Part shown: positions 27,001-35,898 of the stretch, piece after piece
How the letters are laid out: each line of letters starts with the position of its first letter
Numbering within the stretch: the first letter of the stretch is position 1
Source: Methanobacteriota archaeon
GTDB taxonomy: Archaea; Methanobacteriota; Methanobacteria; Methanobacteriales; Methanobacteriaceae
NCBI GenBank assembly: GCA_023411115.1
Contig: JAEYPF010000010.1
Coordinates: 248,001 to 312,000 of the forward strand
Direction: 5' to 3'
DNA: 64,000 nucleotides
Made by a program: the position numbers and the translations under genes
The notes under the pieces: model-generated
The model's input: the letters and a program-made list of their open reading frames with translations, nothing else
What the model was told of the DNA's origin: nothing
Databases searched by the model: none

Positions 27001-28515
27001 TTACACCTCCTCATCAACAACATCTTTTCCAATGTTATGGATTTTATTCCATCTTTTCTCTGCTCTTTTTTCATGTACATCGGATTGCTTTTTAGCTTCT
27101 CCACCGCCACCAAATGCCAACGGCTGGCTGGTTACAAATTGTGCATTATATTTTAGAGTTTCAATTTCCCTTTCAATAAGATCCATTCCATTATCTTTCT
27201 CCAGGTCAGCTTGTAATCTGGATTTAAGTGCTTTTTCCTGTTCTGGAGTCATGTCTTTATTGACTTTCTTATAGCGTTCCATAGCATCTTTGAGTAAAGC
27301 TGCTTTTTTAGTCGCTGTTTTATCTGCTTTTAAATCTGTAACGTCGTTTTGTATAGGTTCAAGTGCTTTCTGTGCTCCTTTCTCTGCTGCTTTTTCAGCT
27401 ATTTCATCAACTTCTTCCTGTGTATACATTTTCTGCGCTCCATTAGGTTCAGGCTCAGGGGCTGATCCCCCACTATCGTCATTTGAACCTAAACCTGTGA
27501 AGTTTTTTAAAACTCCTGCAAGTTTTTCAGGTGCAAGACCTTTAAGCCTCTTAATAAGCCCTTCTTCATCCTCACGGGGTTCTTCTGGAGATTCACTTAA
27601 TCCTTTAAGTGTTTCAATCTCCCTTTCAATAAGCAGTTCTCCCCCTTCTTTCTCCAGGTCTGCTTCTAATCTGGATTTAAGGGTGGCTTCATCTGCATCT
27701 GTCATGTTTTTATTCAAATTTTTGTGTAACTTAATTGCTTTTGCAATTAGAGCATCTTTTTTTAATTTAGTCAAGGTATCACCTCTTGTTTTTTGACTTT
27801 TATCCGGCTTGCCATGGGTTTTCGCGGCTTTGCCTTCATATCTTTTGGTAATGCTGTACCCATTTTCAACAGATTTAAATATTTGACTACACACATCGCC
27901 AGCACATTTAATTTTAACACCCTTTGTAGCTGATACAGTACCTAGGGTATCTTGATTTGCTGGTAAAGGTGTTAAACTGATTTCTAAAAGCAGTATATCG
28001 TATATGTGGAAGCTCCAATTTTCTCCACGGTTCCATTCTTTGAGGAAACCTCCAATGCTAAAACCGAGTTCAATTGGGAAGTCTAATAATTCTATTAGCC
28101 ATTCTTTTTTGCTGTTGAGTATTGCAACTTTAATCCATAGCTTACTAATGCCATCTTCAATGATTTTTCTGGCTTCAATGATTTTACCAAGAATATTATC
28201 GTAATTATGGTTGAAAAAAACAGTTAAATCTACGGCCTGCTCTGTCATTGAGTCTATTGCTTTGTCTTCCATTACGTCTTCGTCAAGATCTGGATTTGTT
28301 GTTGATGCTAATCCTTCAATGTATAATGTGCCATCGTCGCCTATGGATTTATTTCTAATTTTCACGTTGAATTGACATTCTTTATAGCCTAATTGGGTCA
28401 TGTCTTCTGTTAATTTTTCTAGCTTTGATTTTAGTACACTGTCATCGTGTTTTGATTCATTGATGATTGTTGGAAGATAAGAGTGGTTTTTAATCATTGA
28501 AATTACATTGCTCAC
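27001..28515 (-). CDS. Prohead protease fused to scaffold domain
   Basis: A 504-residue protein. Residues ~45-210 are an HK97-type (S78) prohead protease, with His in VFFNHNYDNILG and Ser in ELGFSIGGFLKEW, and end in ISLTPLPANQDTLG. The rest is a Lys/Glu-rich coiled coil that should act as the scaffold and be cut away by the protease. A ~55-residue unit is duplicated: residues ~248-305 and ~402-455 share ...LKSRL-x-ADLEK and LIEREIETLK. An AAAGGAGGG ribosome-binding site lies upstream. Downstream genes encode the decoration and capsid proteins it processes. Confidence 0.9.
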   Translation of the reverse strand: MSNVISMIKNHSYLPTIINESKHDDSVLKSKLEKLTEDMTQLGYKECQFNVKIRNKSIGDDGTLYIEGLASTTNPDLDEDVMEDKAIDSMTEQAVDLTVFFNHNYDNILGKIIEARKIIEDGISKLWIKVAILNSKKEWLIELLDFPIELGFSIGGFLKEWNRGENWSFHIYDILLLEISLTPLPANQDTLGTVSATKGVKIKCAGDVCSQIFKSVENGYSITKRYEGKAAKTHGKPDKSQKTRGDTLTKLKKDALIAKAIKLHKNLNKNMTDADEATLKSRLEADLEKEGGELLIEREIETLKGLSESPEEPREDEEGLIKRLKGLAPEKLAGVLKNFTGLGSNDDSGGSAPEPEPNGAQKMYTQEEVDEIAEKAAEKGAQKALEPIQNDVTDLKADKTATKKAALLKDAMERYKKVNKDMTPEQEKALKSRLQADLEKDNGMDLIEREIETLKYNAQFVTSQPLAFGGGGEAKKQSDVHEKRAEKRWNKIHNIGKDVVDEEV

Positions 28516-28566
28516 GCTATCCCTCCTTTAAATTGTTTAAAAAAAAATTATTTTTAAAAATGAAAA

Positions 28567-29448
28567 TTAAACTATAGTTATAACTGTTTTAAATCCACAC
28601 CTGCCATGAATATGTTCCATTGGAACTTCATCAGGTGGATATGGACTGTTTTCTTCAGCTAATCTACAATAAATACAAACTCTACTATCTCCAGCTGTAA
28701 TCCAATAAACATCAATTTTCAATAAACTTATTGCCATGCCAACAATTAGGGATTCAATGTATCCTGAGTTATAACTTTCATTGTATCCCCACATGCCCAT
28801 TGTATCTATGCGGGCTATGGCTGCTTTAAATATATTATCTAGCCAGTTGTTATCATCTATTTCATCAGCATTTACAGGTCCTGGATAGTAAGATTCCACA
28901 GCGCCATAATAGTATTTCCTTTTAATAGAATCAAGAATGCTAGTATAAACTGATTCAACATTATATGTTTGTTGTTTAACTATTGAATCACGTCTTGGCT
29001 GTTTACGTGCCTGTTTTTGCTGTTTTTCGTTAAATTCATCTAATTTTTCATTGATTAAAGCTAGAGTAGTGGCATAACCTTCATCAAAACGGTCTTTTAA
29101 CAAGGGTTTGTTGTAGTTTTGACTGTCTTTAACATCCTGTTTTAATTCCTTTTGCATGGCCTTTAATTTGTCTTCAATCTCTTTATTGGAGCCATCAACC
29201 TTTTTTACGCGTGCATAAAATGCTAATAAAATTAAAAGTAATTCTTCACGGTGCTTTAATTCGCCTTCTGTGGCTGTTCCTTCACCTAAATTTTCATCTG
29301 GAGTGAAATCTAAGCCTTTTGTTTTCTGGCTTTTATGGGTTTTTACCAGGTCTTCCAGTTCTTCTTCAGGTAGTCTTGAGAGTGCATCATAAAGAAATGC
29401 TTCATCAACACTAGTTTTACCTGTGTGGCAGCAGGAACATTTAGGCAT
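28567..29448 (-). CDS. Minor head protein (SPP1 gp7/Mu F-like head morphogenesis)
   Basis: A 293-residue protein. A helical N-terminal two-thirds is followed by the F-domain signature: TAGDSRVCIYCRLAEENSPY ... EVPMEHIHGRCGFKTVITIV, with the Cys/His residues in the usual places (C-x2-C ... H-x-H-x2-C). It attaches to the portal inside the head. It also carries an unusual Cys-rich start (MPKCSCCHTGKTS). It lies next to the portal gene, with one tiny gene between. Confidence 0.86.
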   Translation of the reverse strand: MPKCSCCHTGKTSVDEAFLYDALSRLPEEELEDLVKTHKSQKTKGLDFTPDENLGEGTATEGELKHREELLLILLAFYARVKKVDGSNKEIEDKLKAMQKELKQDVKDSQNYNKPLLKDRFDEGYATTLALINEKLDEFNEKQQKQARKQPRRDSIVKQQTYNVESVYTSILDSIKRKYYYGAVESYYPGPVNADEIDDNNWLDNIFKAAIARIDTMGMWGYNESYNSGYIESLIVGMAISLLKIDVYWITAGDSRVCIYCRLAEENSPYPPDEVPMEHIHGRCGFKTVITIV

Positions 29449-29460
29449 AATTTAACACCA

Positions 29461-29556
29461 TTATTTACAGGTTTTTTTCTTTTGGATTATTCTATTTGGT
29501 ACTTTATTTCTTTCATCAGGCTTCCATTGACCTTTATTTCTTTTCATTTTGTGCAT
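29461..29556 (-). CDS. Tiny basic peptide between portal and head morphogenesis genes
   Basis: A 31-residue, Lys/Arg/Asn-rich peptide with a strong GAAGGAG ribosome-binding site that overlaps the portal stop. It ends 13 bases before the next gene's ATG. The good initiation signal and the fit in the operon argue that it is real. It may be an internal nucleic-acid-binding virion peptide; no homologue is known to me. Confidence 0.55.
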   Translation of the reverse strand: MHKMKRNKGQWKPDERNKVPNRIIQKKKTCK

Positions 29557-29568
29557 AGAAAATCTCCT

Positions 29569-31008
29569 TCATAAACTTATTATATTTCCATTTTTGAGCA
29601 TTGACTGAATCCTTGCAATCTTATTCTGCTGCTCTGTATTTACTGAATTTCTAGGTTTATGATCTGCACTTTCTTCATCACCAAAATCAATCTGATCAGG
29701 CATATCAGCAGCCCTTCTAAGCTCCGTATTAGATGCAGCATCAACACCAATTAATGCCAGTATCCTATTAATTGCAGCTAAAACATCCTTGGGTAAGAAT
29801 GGATTATATTTCATTTGAAGCCATCCTTCCTCAATTCCCTGACTTCTAATATGTCTTAACATTACTCTTTCAACGAATGGCCTTATCTTCTTACGGCCTC
29901 CCTTCATTTCACGCTGTTTTATACATGCATCGGCCACAGTTTCCAGAGTAGATCTATTAACATCTTTTAAATTCATGTTTGCAAGTGGTAAAGGTATACC
30001 CATACGGAAACTAATTGATTCTAATGTCATTCTCTCAGCCGAGGACATATCATCCCCACCTTTACCCCTGTAACTGGTTATTTCAGCAGGTTTTATGAAA
30101 CTGTAAGTTATAAGCGATTCATCCTCTCTTTCCTGTTTACGGACTAAATTTTTTGATTCTGCTAATTTTTCTTTAGATTTATCCCAATCAGATAATATTT
30201 GTTCACCCATTGGTGTTTTTCTCAATTCTTCAACATCAAGAACATAATGTTTATAATCTTTAGCATATTTCTGCATCATTTTAAGCCTTAAATGCGGCGC
30301 ACTTCCCAGGGCCCTAAGATCAGGTAAACAATTAGCCATTGCACTATTACCCAAAACACCATACTTTGCAAGAGTACCCCTAATTGAATAAGTACATCTT
30401 ACCTGGTCTAATACAACACTTTCAGGCTCACTATCTAAGATATACTTTGGATTTCTTTGTATGAACGGTTTTATTCCCGTACGGTCATAAACGGCCTGTC
30501 TTACACTTTCCATATCCAATGTAAGGGGACTTATACAATCTACCCCATAACACTTCTCTTGCGGGCTATAATAGTAACCTTCATCTACATTAAAGGTTTC
30601 AACAGTAAAAGCACGGCCCAATCCTTCATAATAATGTGACCATCGTTGCATTGTATCGAATAATTCAATACGGTTAGTGAATTCAACAGCTTCAGCCACC
30701 GCATCAGCTCCATCATCTTCACTTTCAAAGCCCCTAGGTACATACGTCCATCCAACACCAGCATCCATTTCACCCATTAACTCTATAAATGGACCCGCGC
30801 CACCATAGTATAATTGTAACAAAAATTCAAAGTCATCACCGGCCGGATAATCTTGTATACGTCTAAGCTCTTTTTTACTGAACCCTGGATCAAATCTTCT
30901 TAAGATGCCTACAATTTCCTCCTGGACATCACGATCCAGCAATGGCAACTTATGAATGTCCACCGGTTGAGTGTTCTTCATTTCATAAAATCTTAGATTA
31001 CTGCTCAT
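29569..31008 (-). CDS. Portal protein
   Basis: A 479-residue portal subunit, forming the dodecameric DNA gate at one vertex. It has the typical length and order: a wing with YYGGAGPFIELMGEMDAGVGW, a stem segment and the clip, then ITSYRGKGGDDMSSAERMTLESISFRMGIP, where many portals carry 'P-P-L' after a conserved Ser/Glu helix, and a C-terminal Asp/Glu-rich tail. It sits directly between TerL and the head morphogenesis protein. AGGGGA precedes the ATG. Confidence 0.85.
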   Translation of the reverse strand: MSSNLRFYEMKNTQPVDIHKLPLLDRDVQEEIVGILRRFDPGFSKKELRRIQDYPAGDDFEFLLQLYYGGAGPFIELMGEMDAGVGWTYVPRGFESEDDGADAVAEAVEFTNRIELFDTMQRWSHYYEGLGRAFTVETFNVDEGYYYSPQEKCYGVDCISPLTLDMESVRQAVYDRTGIKPFIQRNPKYILDSEPESVVLDQVRCTYSIRGTLAKYGVLGNSAMANCLPDLRALGSAPHLRLKMMQKYAKDYKHYVLDVEELRKTPMGEQILSDWDKSKEKLAESKNLVRKQEREDESLITYSFIKPAEITSYRGKGGDDMSSAERMTLESISFRMGIPLPLANMNLKDVNRSTLETVADACIKQREMKGGRKKIRPFVERVMLRHIRSQGIEEGWLQMKYNPFLPKDVLAAINRILALIGVDAASNTELRRAADMPDQIDFGDEESADHKPRNSVNTEQQNKIARIQSMLKNGNIISL

Positions 31009-31010
31009 GA

Positions 31011-32615
31011 TTATTCCCCTATATCTTTGAATGGATCCATTGTATCAGGATAAATCACATCAGCAGGTATGTCAAATTCTCCAAATGCTCCACTCATAGC
31101 ATCTACAAAATCCTTATGCCTTCCACCGGGAAATGCACTGCAAACCTTTATAAATCTGTCTATTGCTTCTCTTTTAGTTTTATAAACTTTTTTTCCTTTT
31201 ATCCTTAGATCCATCATGTTAGGCCCTGGAGCCTTACAGTAAATATAAATTTTATTAACCTTAGCCCAATTTTTAACAGGTTTTGCCCTCTGTTCCTTAT
31301 TCTGGTTACGTGGCTCTACAACTCCTTCAAACAAGTATCCTGGCATATTTATTAAATATTTTTTAACCTGCCCCTTAGCTGCTTGCCCTGGGTCCTGTGG
31401 AATACAATACTTCTTATTATTACCATTTATTAATTTTTTACCGCCTTGTTTGGCGCTTTTCATTATTTCAGTAAATACAACATCTTCCTCTTCCCACATT
31501 TCATCCATATAGGTTATGTAAATGTTTCTATCGGCTGTTAATGCGAATCTTATAGTTGCAGTTGCAGCACCTCTCAAACTTATTGGTCTGCTTTCAGGAT
31601 AACTGGTTGCTGCAAGGTCAGACCATTGAATCTCTTCAATAATATTATTCGGTAAATAATCAACAATCTCAAAAGAATCTTTATTGAAATAATCATTTTC
31701 TCTAGGTTTCGGGTCCTGCTGATGAATAGCATTAAAATCATATTCACCAATATCCTCTTTAATATCAAGCAATTCCTCTTCATCTCTTTCCTCAGGAGCC
31801 AATGCTTCCCCAGGTTCACGGCCTAATATATCATTTTCTTCAGCTAATTCAGGTAAACGTAAATAAACCCATAATTTCCCTAATTTCTCACCACACCTCA
31901 ATCTAGGAAGAGCTTCCTCTGCTGAGATCCATTCACGATTTTGTAATATTGTTCCAATTAAATCATTTTGGTCTAATCTTTGATGTATAACAATTGTAAC
32001 AGCTTTATGGCCTGTTATTTTATCTTTTTCACGTCTTGACCTTATAGCTGTATTAAATAATTGTAAAAGCTTTTCTTGATGGTTTTCACTTTGAGCTTCC
32101 TCAACATTTTTAGTTGGATCATCAATTATAATCCAATGACCACCATGCCCAAGGATACCACCACGAGGAGTACTACAAAAAAATTCTCCAGGATTCTTAA
32201 TCTGTTCAGTTTTCTTTATTTTAAAAAAATCTTTAGCCTGAGTATCTTTACTTAAAGTTGGTTTTAATGGAAATACATGACCATACTCATCTAAATAATT
32301 TTTTACAGTTCCACCAAATCCCCTAACAAGTTTATCAGAATAAGATACAAGAATAATTTTAGAATAGGGCCGGTACCCAAGAATATAAGCCGGAAATATT
32401 TCTGATATTTCCATTGACTTTCCAAGCCGCGGCGCCACTGCACAGGCAAAGTTTTCTACCTGACCACTCCAGCAATAATGAAGAATCTCTATAATAAGAT
32501 TAATGTAAGGCCGCGGTTCCCAGATTTCATTTGTAACTATGCGGCTGAAATCCCAAAGATCAATTGGTGGATTTCGATTTTTGCTTTCTGGCATAATATC
32601 GATCCATCGCTTCAC
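31011..32615 (-). CDS. terL: Terminase large subunit
   Basis: A 534-residue packaging motor. The N-terminal ATPase has a deviant Walker A (AVAPRLGKS, residues 59-67), Walker B with catalytic acids (HWIIIDDPTK) and a C-motif region (ITGHKAVTIVIHQRL). The C-terminal RNase-H-like nuclease carries acidic residues in SDLAATSY, YITYMDEMWEEE and HKDFVDAMSGAFGEFD. It starts at GTG, overlapping the small-subunit gene by 56 bases; an in-frame ATG is at 32594. Confidence 0.92.
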   Translation of the reverse strand: MKRWIDIMPESKNRNPPIDLWDFSRIVTNEIWEPRPYINLIIEILHYCWSGQVENFACAVAPRLGKSMEISEIFPAYILGYRPYSKIILVSYSDKLVRGFGGTVKNYLDEYGHVFPLKPTLSKDTQAKDFFKIKKTEQIKNPGEFFCSTPRGGILGHGGHWIIIDDPTKNVEEAQSENHQEKLLQLFNTAIRSRREKDKITGHKAVTIVIHQRLDQNDLIGTILQNREWISAEEALPRLRCGEKLGKLWVYLRLPELAEENDILGREPGEALAPEERDEEELLDIKEDIGEYDFNAIHQQDPKPRENDYFNKDSFEIVDYLPNNIIEEIQWSDLAATSYPESRPISLRGAATATIRFALTADRNIYITYMDEMWEEEDVVFTEIMKSAKQGGKKLINGNNKKYCIPQDPGQAAKGQVKKYLINMPGYLFEGVVEPRNQNKEQRAKPVKNWAKVNKIYIYCKAPGPNMMDLRIKGKKVYKTKREAIDRFIKVCSAFPGGRHKDFVDAMSGAFGEFDIPADVIYPDTMDPFKDIGE

Positions 32616-33072
32616 GTTTATCCTGGATATACTCAGGATCCGTCAACATGTCCTCATCAACATTAACATTTACATCTGACTTTTGAATTTCAGTAGGCTG
32701 ATTTTGGATCAGTAAAGCAATCTTCAATAAACGCTCTAAATCTTTACTGCTTTCAATCTCAATAGGCTGTCTAGTCTTGTTATTAACCTCTTCAACATAC
32801 TTATTCAAACTAAAATGAACAATACCAAGATACTTAGCCTTATTATCAACTATAGTAGTATTAGTTTTAGTTTCAAGTACATCCTGAATATCCACATCTC
32901 TTACAGCTATTTTATCTTCCCATTTCAGCAGTTTATGCCAGCGCCATGCAGTCCTCTCAGTAACCTTAAATTTTTCAGCAACTGACATGATGCTGTCAGT
33001 GACTGACTTTCCTTCATTGAGTTTAATGTAAAAATGTTCGAAGGCATCTTTGTGATTTTGGGTTTCTTTCAT
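32560..33072 (-). CDS. terS: Terminase small subunit
   Basis: A 170-residue protein that recognises the viral DNA for packaging. The frame opens with a GTG at 33081, but AAGTGAT four bases before ATG 33072 makes that the better start. The N-terminus has a helix-turn-helix (KSVTDSIMSVAEKFKVTERTAWRWHKLLKW). A central helical oligomerisation region (residues ~75-135) and a basic C-terminal tail for TerL binding (KREAMDRYYARKQKSKSTN) follow. It overlaps TerL, a hallmark of the pair. Confidence 0.85.
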   Translation of the reverse strand: MKETQNHKDAFEHFYIKLNEGKSVTDSIMSVAEKFKVTERTAWRWHKLLKWEDKIAVRDVDIQDVLETKTNTTIVDNKAKYLGIVHFSLNKYVEEVNNKTRQPIEIESSKDLERLLKIALLIQNQPTEIQKSDVNVNVDEDMLTDPEYIQDKREAMDRYYARKQKSKSTN

Positions 33073-33132
33073 TGAAATCACTTGTTAAGAAGTAATAATA
33101 AACTTGAATAAATGTATTAAATATAAAAATAA

Positions 33133-34395
33133 CTATTGAACTTTGATTGCAGTTTCGCCTGTAAATTCTTCCCATCTTTTGATTATTACATCACAATAAT
33201 GAGGATCTAATTCCATCATATAACAAGTCCTTTCCAGCTGTTCGCAGGCTATTAATGTGGTTCCAGAACCTCCAAATGGATCAAAAACTTTGTCATTTTT
33301 GTTAGTTCCGTATAAAATAAATTTAGAACATAATTCCAAGGGTTTTTGGGTGGGATGCCCTACTCTTTCAGGATTGGATTGCATTGCTGCATATTTCATT
33401 ACTGTTTTGGGATATCTTTCTCCAGTTTCATTTATTTTATCTGTTCTTTTCATCTGATTAACTGGATTAATCCCATTCCCTTTTAATTTGTAGGGTTCTC
33501 CTTCATCCATTATTAAACTAATGTTAGTTACAATCTCTTTTACCTTGGTTTTCTTTCTTTTAAACAGATAGATATTTTCATGATTTTGTTGAAATCTTCC
33601 CTCAACAAAATTGGCAAATTGAGGTTTTTCCCATATGCATTCCTGCCAAAATACAAAATAATTCTTAAAACTATTAATTATTTCATTTCCAAAAGGTAAT
33701 TTGCAAAATATATGAATTTGCCCTAATTTATTAAGTAGAAAATTAAATAGATAAGCAATTTCGTCCCAATTTAATTTAATATCCCATTCTTGGGCTATTT
33801 GACCATATGGGGGATCTGTAAAAATTAAATCAATCAGATCATCTTCAAAAAGTAGATTTATATCTTCAGTTTTGGTTGAATCTCCACACATTAAACGGTG
33901 ATTTCCAAGCTGCCATATTTCCCCATGTTTGACTATGGACTCAATCTCTTCTTCAGGTTCAAAATTATCTTCTTTTACTTTACTTTTTGTTTCTAATTTT
34001 GTATCTATTTCTTTTAATTCAATTTCATTAAAACCCGTCAGTGATGCATCGAAACCTGCGAGTTTAAGTCCTTCATTTATGCTTTGTAATTTTCCATAGT
34101 TCCAATCTGATTCTTCATTCAATTTATTATCAGCTAGCATATATGCAATAGCTTCAGGACTATCGTGCATATGTTTCATTTGTCTAAATGGAACTTCCTT
34201 ATATTTTAGTACATTTTTTGCTGCTAGGTATGCTCCTTCTCCTGCGAGAATGTAATTATCTTTGCTGATTATTATGGGTCGTCCCCAGTCTAATTCATGG
34301 ATACTTTTTGCAATTTTTTGTATTTGCTCTTCTGTATGTTCTCTTGGATTTTCAGGATGTGGTTTTAATTCTACTATTTTTATAAATTCGGCCAT
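33133..34395 (-). CDS. ParB-nuclease-like/DNA methyltransferase fusion
   Basis: A 420-residue protein from ATG 34395, chosen because GTGAT lies just upstream of it. An N-terminal ParB/sulfiredoxin-like domain (IVELKPHPENPREHTEEQIQ ... IIISKDNYILAGEGAYLAAKNV) is fused to a beta-class N6/N4 DNA methyltransferase: motif IV DPPYG near residue 207 and motif I DPFGGSGTTLIACE near residue 381. Such fusions are common in phages and protect viral DNA or mark it for packaging. There is no cognate restriction enzyme beside it. It starts the late module ahead of the terminases. Confidence 0.9.
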   Translation of the reverse strand: MAEFIKIVELKPHPENPREHTEEQIQKIAKSIHELDWGRPIIISKDNYILAGEGAYLAAKNVLKYKEVPFRQMKHMHDSPEAIAYMLADNKLNEESDWNYGKLQSINEGLKLAGFDASLTGFNEIELKEIDTKLETKSKVKEDNFEPEEEIESIVKHGEIWQLGNHRLMCGDSTKTEDINLLFEDDLIDLIFTDPPYGQIAQEWDIKLNWDEIAYLFNFLLNKLGQIHIFCKLPFGNEIINSFKNYFVFWQECIWEKPQFANFVEGRFQQNHENIYLFKRKKTKVKEIVTNISLIMDEGEPYKLKGNGINPVNQMKRTDKINETGERYPKTVMKYAAMQSNPERVGHPTQKPLELCSKFILYGTNKNDKVFDPFGGSGTTLIACEQLERTCYMMELDPHYCDVIIKRWEEFTGETAIKVQ

Positions 34396-34434
34396 ACTTA
34401 TCACGTGCTCTCACATTATTTATTTAAATGTGGG

Positions 34435-34489
34435 AGTTGCTATTATCAAAAGGGGGATAGGGCCGATCTATCCCCTCCCAATAGCAACT
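34435..34489 (-). promoter_or_regulatory. Two-part leader hairpin of the late operon
   Basis: Outer arms AGTTGCTATT and AATAGCAACT (10 bp, perfect) enclose inner arms GGGGATAG and CTATCCCC (8 bp) around a 7-base loop. The G/C content is far above the surrounding A/T-rich DNA. It lies ~40 bases upstream of the methyltransferase start and downstream of a TATA box, so it would be in the 5' leader of the methyltransferase-terminase message. It could be a riboregulator, a protein-binding hairpin or a pac-like packaging signal. Confidence 0.65.
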
Positions 34490-34529
34490 TAAAATTAATA
34501 AATGATCATAAAAACCTCTAATAACAATT

Positions 34530-34542
34530 ATTTTATATAAAG
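34530..34542. promoter_or_regulatory. Divergent TATA region
   Basis: ATTTTATATAAAG reads as a TATA box on both strands, lying ~65 bases before the plus-strand gene at 34608 and ~135 bases before the minus-strand methyltransferase. Confidence 0.5.
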
Positions 34543-34607
34543 AATAAAATTTAATACAGTATAACTATTATTTACTAACATCAATCTAAAAGGAGGTGAA
34601 ACTAGGA

Positions 34608-34838
34608 ATGTCAAAGAAAATCAACCGACATGTTACAAAAAATCCTGACGGAACATGGAATAATATAAAAGAAGGAGCAGAAAGAGCATCTTCAGTCCAT
34701 GATACTCAGGCAGAAGCAGAAGCAGCTGCGATTCGACAAGCAAAACAAGAGAAAGGCGAAGTCTTTATTCATGATATAAATAATAAAATCCGAGATAGAA
34801 AAAGCTATGGAAATGACCCTCGAAAAAGTAAAGGTTAA
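34608..34838 (+). CDS. DUF2188 protein
   Basis: A 76-residue, Lys/Asp-rich protein from ATG 34608. A GTG at 34596 is in frame but overlaps the AAAGGAGGTGA ribosome-binding site. The sequence has the DUF2188 layout: RHVTKNPDGTWNNIKEGAERAS, then TQAEAEAAAIRQAKQEKGE and VFIHDINNKIRDRKSYGNDP. DUF2188 proteins are small, widespread and uncharacterised. It reads opposite to the late genes and has its own promoter, so it is likely expressed in the lysogen. A T-rich tract after the stop may be its terminator. Confidence 0.82.
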   Translation: MSKKINRHVTKNPDGTWNNIKEGAERASSVHDTQAEAEAAAIRQAKQEKGEVFIHDINNKIRDRKSYGNDPRKSKG

Positions 34839-35033
34839 AGCTTCTCTTTTTTATTTTTTGTTAAATCCTTAAAATAGTTATAATTAATACTTTTAAGTGG
34901 ATTTCCCTGATTGTCTATTGTGATGAATAGTTCCTTGGCTTAGTCTTTTGACTTCTTGGAGGTATGCCATTTTTTTAACCATCCAAAATTTATATTAATA
35001 TCTTATTATCTTAATTAACGCAAAGTGATTATA

Positions 35034-35225
35034 GTGGCTAACGAAGAGATGGTACTTTTAGAAAAAGTTAATTATAGACAAGTTAATTCTGGTGAGGCTA
35101 GTTGTATTCATTGTAATAATTCAAATGATAATTTAGATGTTTCAGATGAGGGTATTCTTGAGTCTAAGTGTTGTTATTTAATGATGAAAGTGGATGAACT
35201 TCATATTTGTGATTTAATTAGTTAA
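35034..35225 (+). CDS. Small Cys-containing hypothetical protein
   Basis: A 63-residue protein from GTG 35034, preceded by AAGTGATT; GTG 35025 is also in frame. It has two CxxC-like cysteine pairs (CIHC and CC) and a fifth near the C-terminus, which may bind zinc. It is acidic with no membrane segment. The plus-strand context, next to the DUF2188 gene, suggests a lysogenic cargo gene. No family recognised. Moderate support only. Confidence 0.45.
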   Translation: MANEEMVLLEKVNYRQVNSGEASCIHCNNSNDNLDVSDEGILESKCCYLMMKVDELHICDLIS

Positions 35226-35236
35226 TTTCTATTCTA

Positions 35237-35509
35237 TTATAGTCCTTTTCCTTTGGCAACTTCTTTTAATTGCTCTAAAAATTCTTTAAATTCTTTTTTA
35301 TCATTCATTTCTCCATTAAGCGCAGCTATCCATTTAAGAACAAAATCCATTTTTGTTTCTAATCGAGCAATACTTTTACCATCTTCAGGATTAACGCATT
35401 CTTCTACTTTTGCAAGTCTTTGTAGAGCATTTATAAGAAATATAGCTACAACAATTGAAGGTCCTATAACAATTCCTATTATTGTTAAGATAGTTTCGAG
35501 TAGTTCCAT
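35237..35509 (-). CDS. Membrane protein with coiled coil, holin-like
   Basis: From ATG 35509 (a GTG at 35521 is in frame but overlaps the GGTGGG ribosome-binding site) it has 90 residues. One membrane helix (ILTIIGIVIGPSIVVAIFLINAL) is followed by a coiled coil with KMDFVLKWIAALNGEMNDK. One-helix proteins with a charged helical tail are found among phage holins/haemolysin-like XhlA proteins. With the upstream gene at 35545 it forms a pair of small membrane proteins in the late region. Alternative holin to the gene at 7695. Confidence 0.62.
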   Translation of the reverse strand: MELLETILTIIGIVIGPSIVVAIFLINALQRLAKVEECVNPEDGKSIARLETKMDFVLKWIAALNGEMNDKKEFKEFLEQLKEVAKGKGL

Positions 35510-35544
35510 CCATCCCACCACACATTAAAAAAAATATAAAAAAT

Positions 35545-35844
35545 TTATTGTAGTGGTTCTCCGCCACCTGCAGCTGCATCTTCATTACTTTGGAACTTAC
35601 TGGAAACTGCATCTATCGCATAAGGTACTGCATACGCAAATACAAATGCACCTAAAGGAGTTGCAAAATATTCTTGATTTGTATTATATATGGTTAAAAT
35701 TCCGACAAATGCAACTATTACTGTTCCTATTGTGTTTAACTGCCATTTACCATCTACCTTTTGAGGTAGGACAAAATATCCCGGCATTATAATTATTCTG
35801 ACTATAATCGCCAAGACTATTGCTAAAATTATATATGGATCCAT
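35545..35844 (-). CDS. Multi-helix small membrane protein, holin-like
   Basis: From ATG 35844 with GGAGG seven bases upstream, 99 residues; the longer frame from 35865 would ignore this site. Helices: YIILAIVLAIIVRIIIMPGYFV, TIGTVIVAFVGILTIYN and LGAFVFAYAVPYAIDAV. The C-terminus is short, Asp/Glu/Gly-rich (NEDAAAGGGEPLQ). Its size and topology fit a phage holin, but no family is recognised. It lies directly below a terminator that ends the structured region upstream, so it may have a read-through-controlled message. Confidence 0.65.
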   Translation of the reverse strand: MDPYIILAIVLAIIVRIIIMPGYFVLPQKVDGKWQLNTIGTVIVAFVGILTIYNTNQEYFATPLGAFVFAYAVPYAIDAVSSKFQSNEDAAAGGGEPLQ

Positions 35845-35866
35845 AGAATTTCCTCCATTTATCAAT

Positions 35867-35898
35867 AAAAAAAATCCTTATAAAATGATTATAAGGAT
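35867..35898 (-). terminator. Strong intrinsic terminator
   Basis: On the minus strand ATCCTTATAA-TCATT-TTATAAGGAT is a perfect 10-bp stem followed by eight Ts. It lies between the structured region above and the membrane-protein gene at 35844, 23 bases upstream of its start. Confidence 0.75.
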
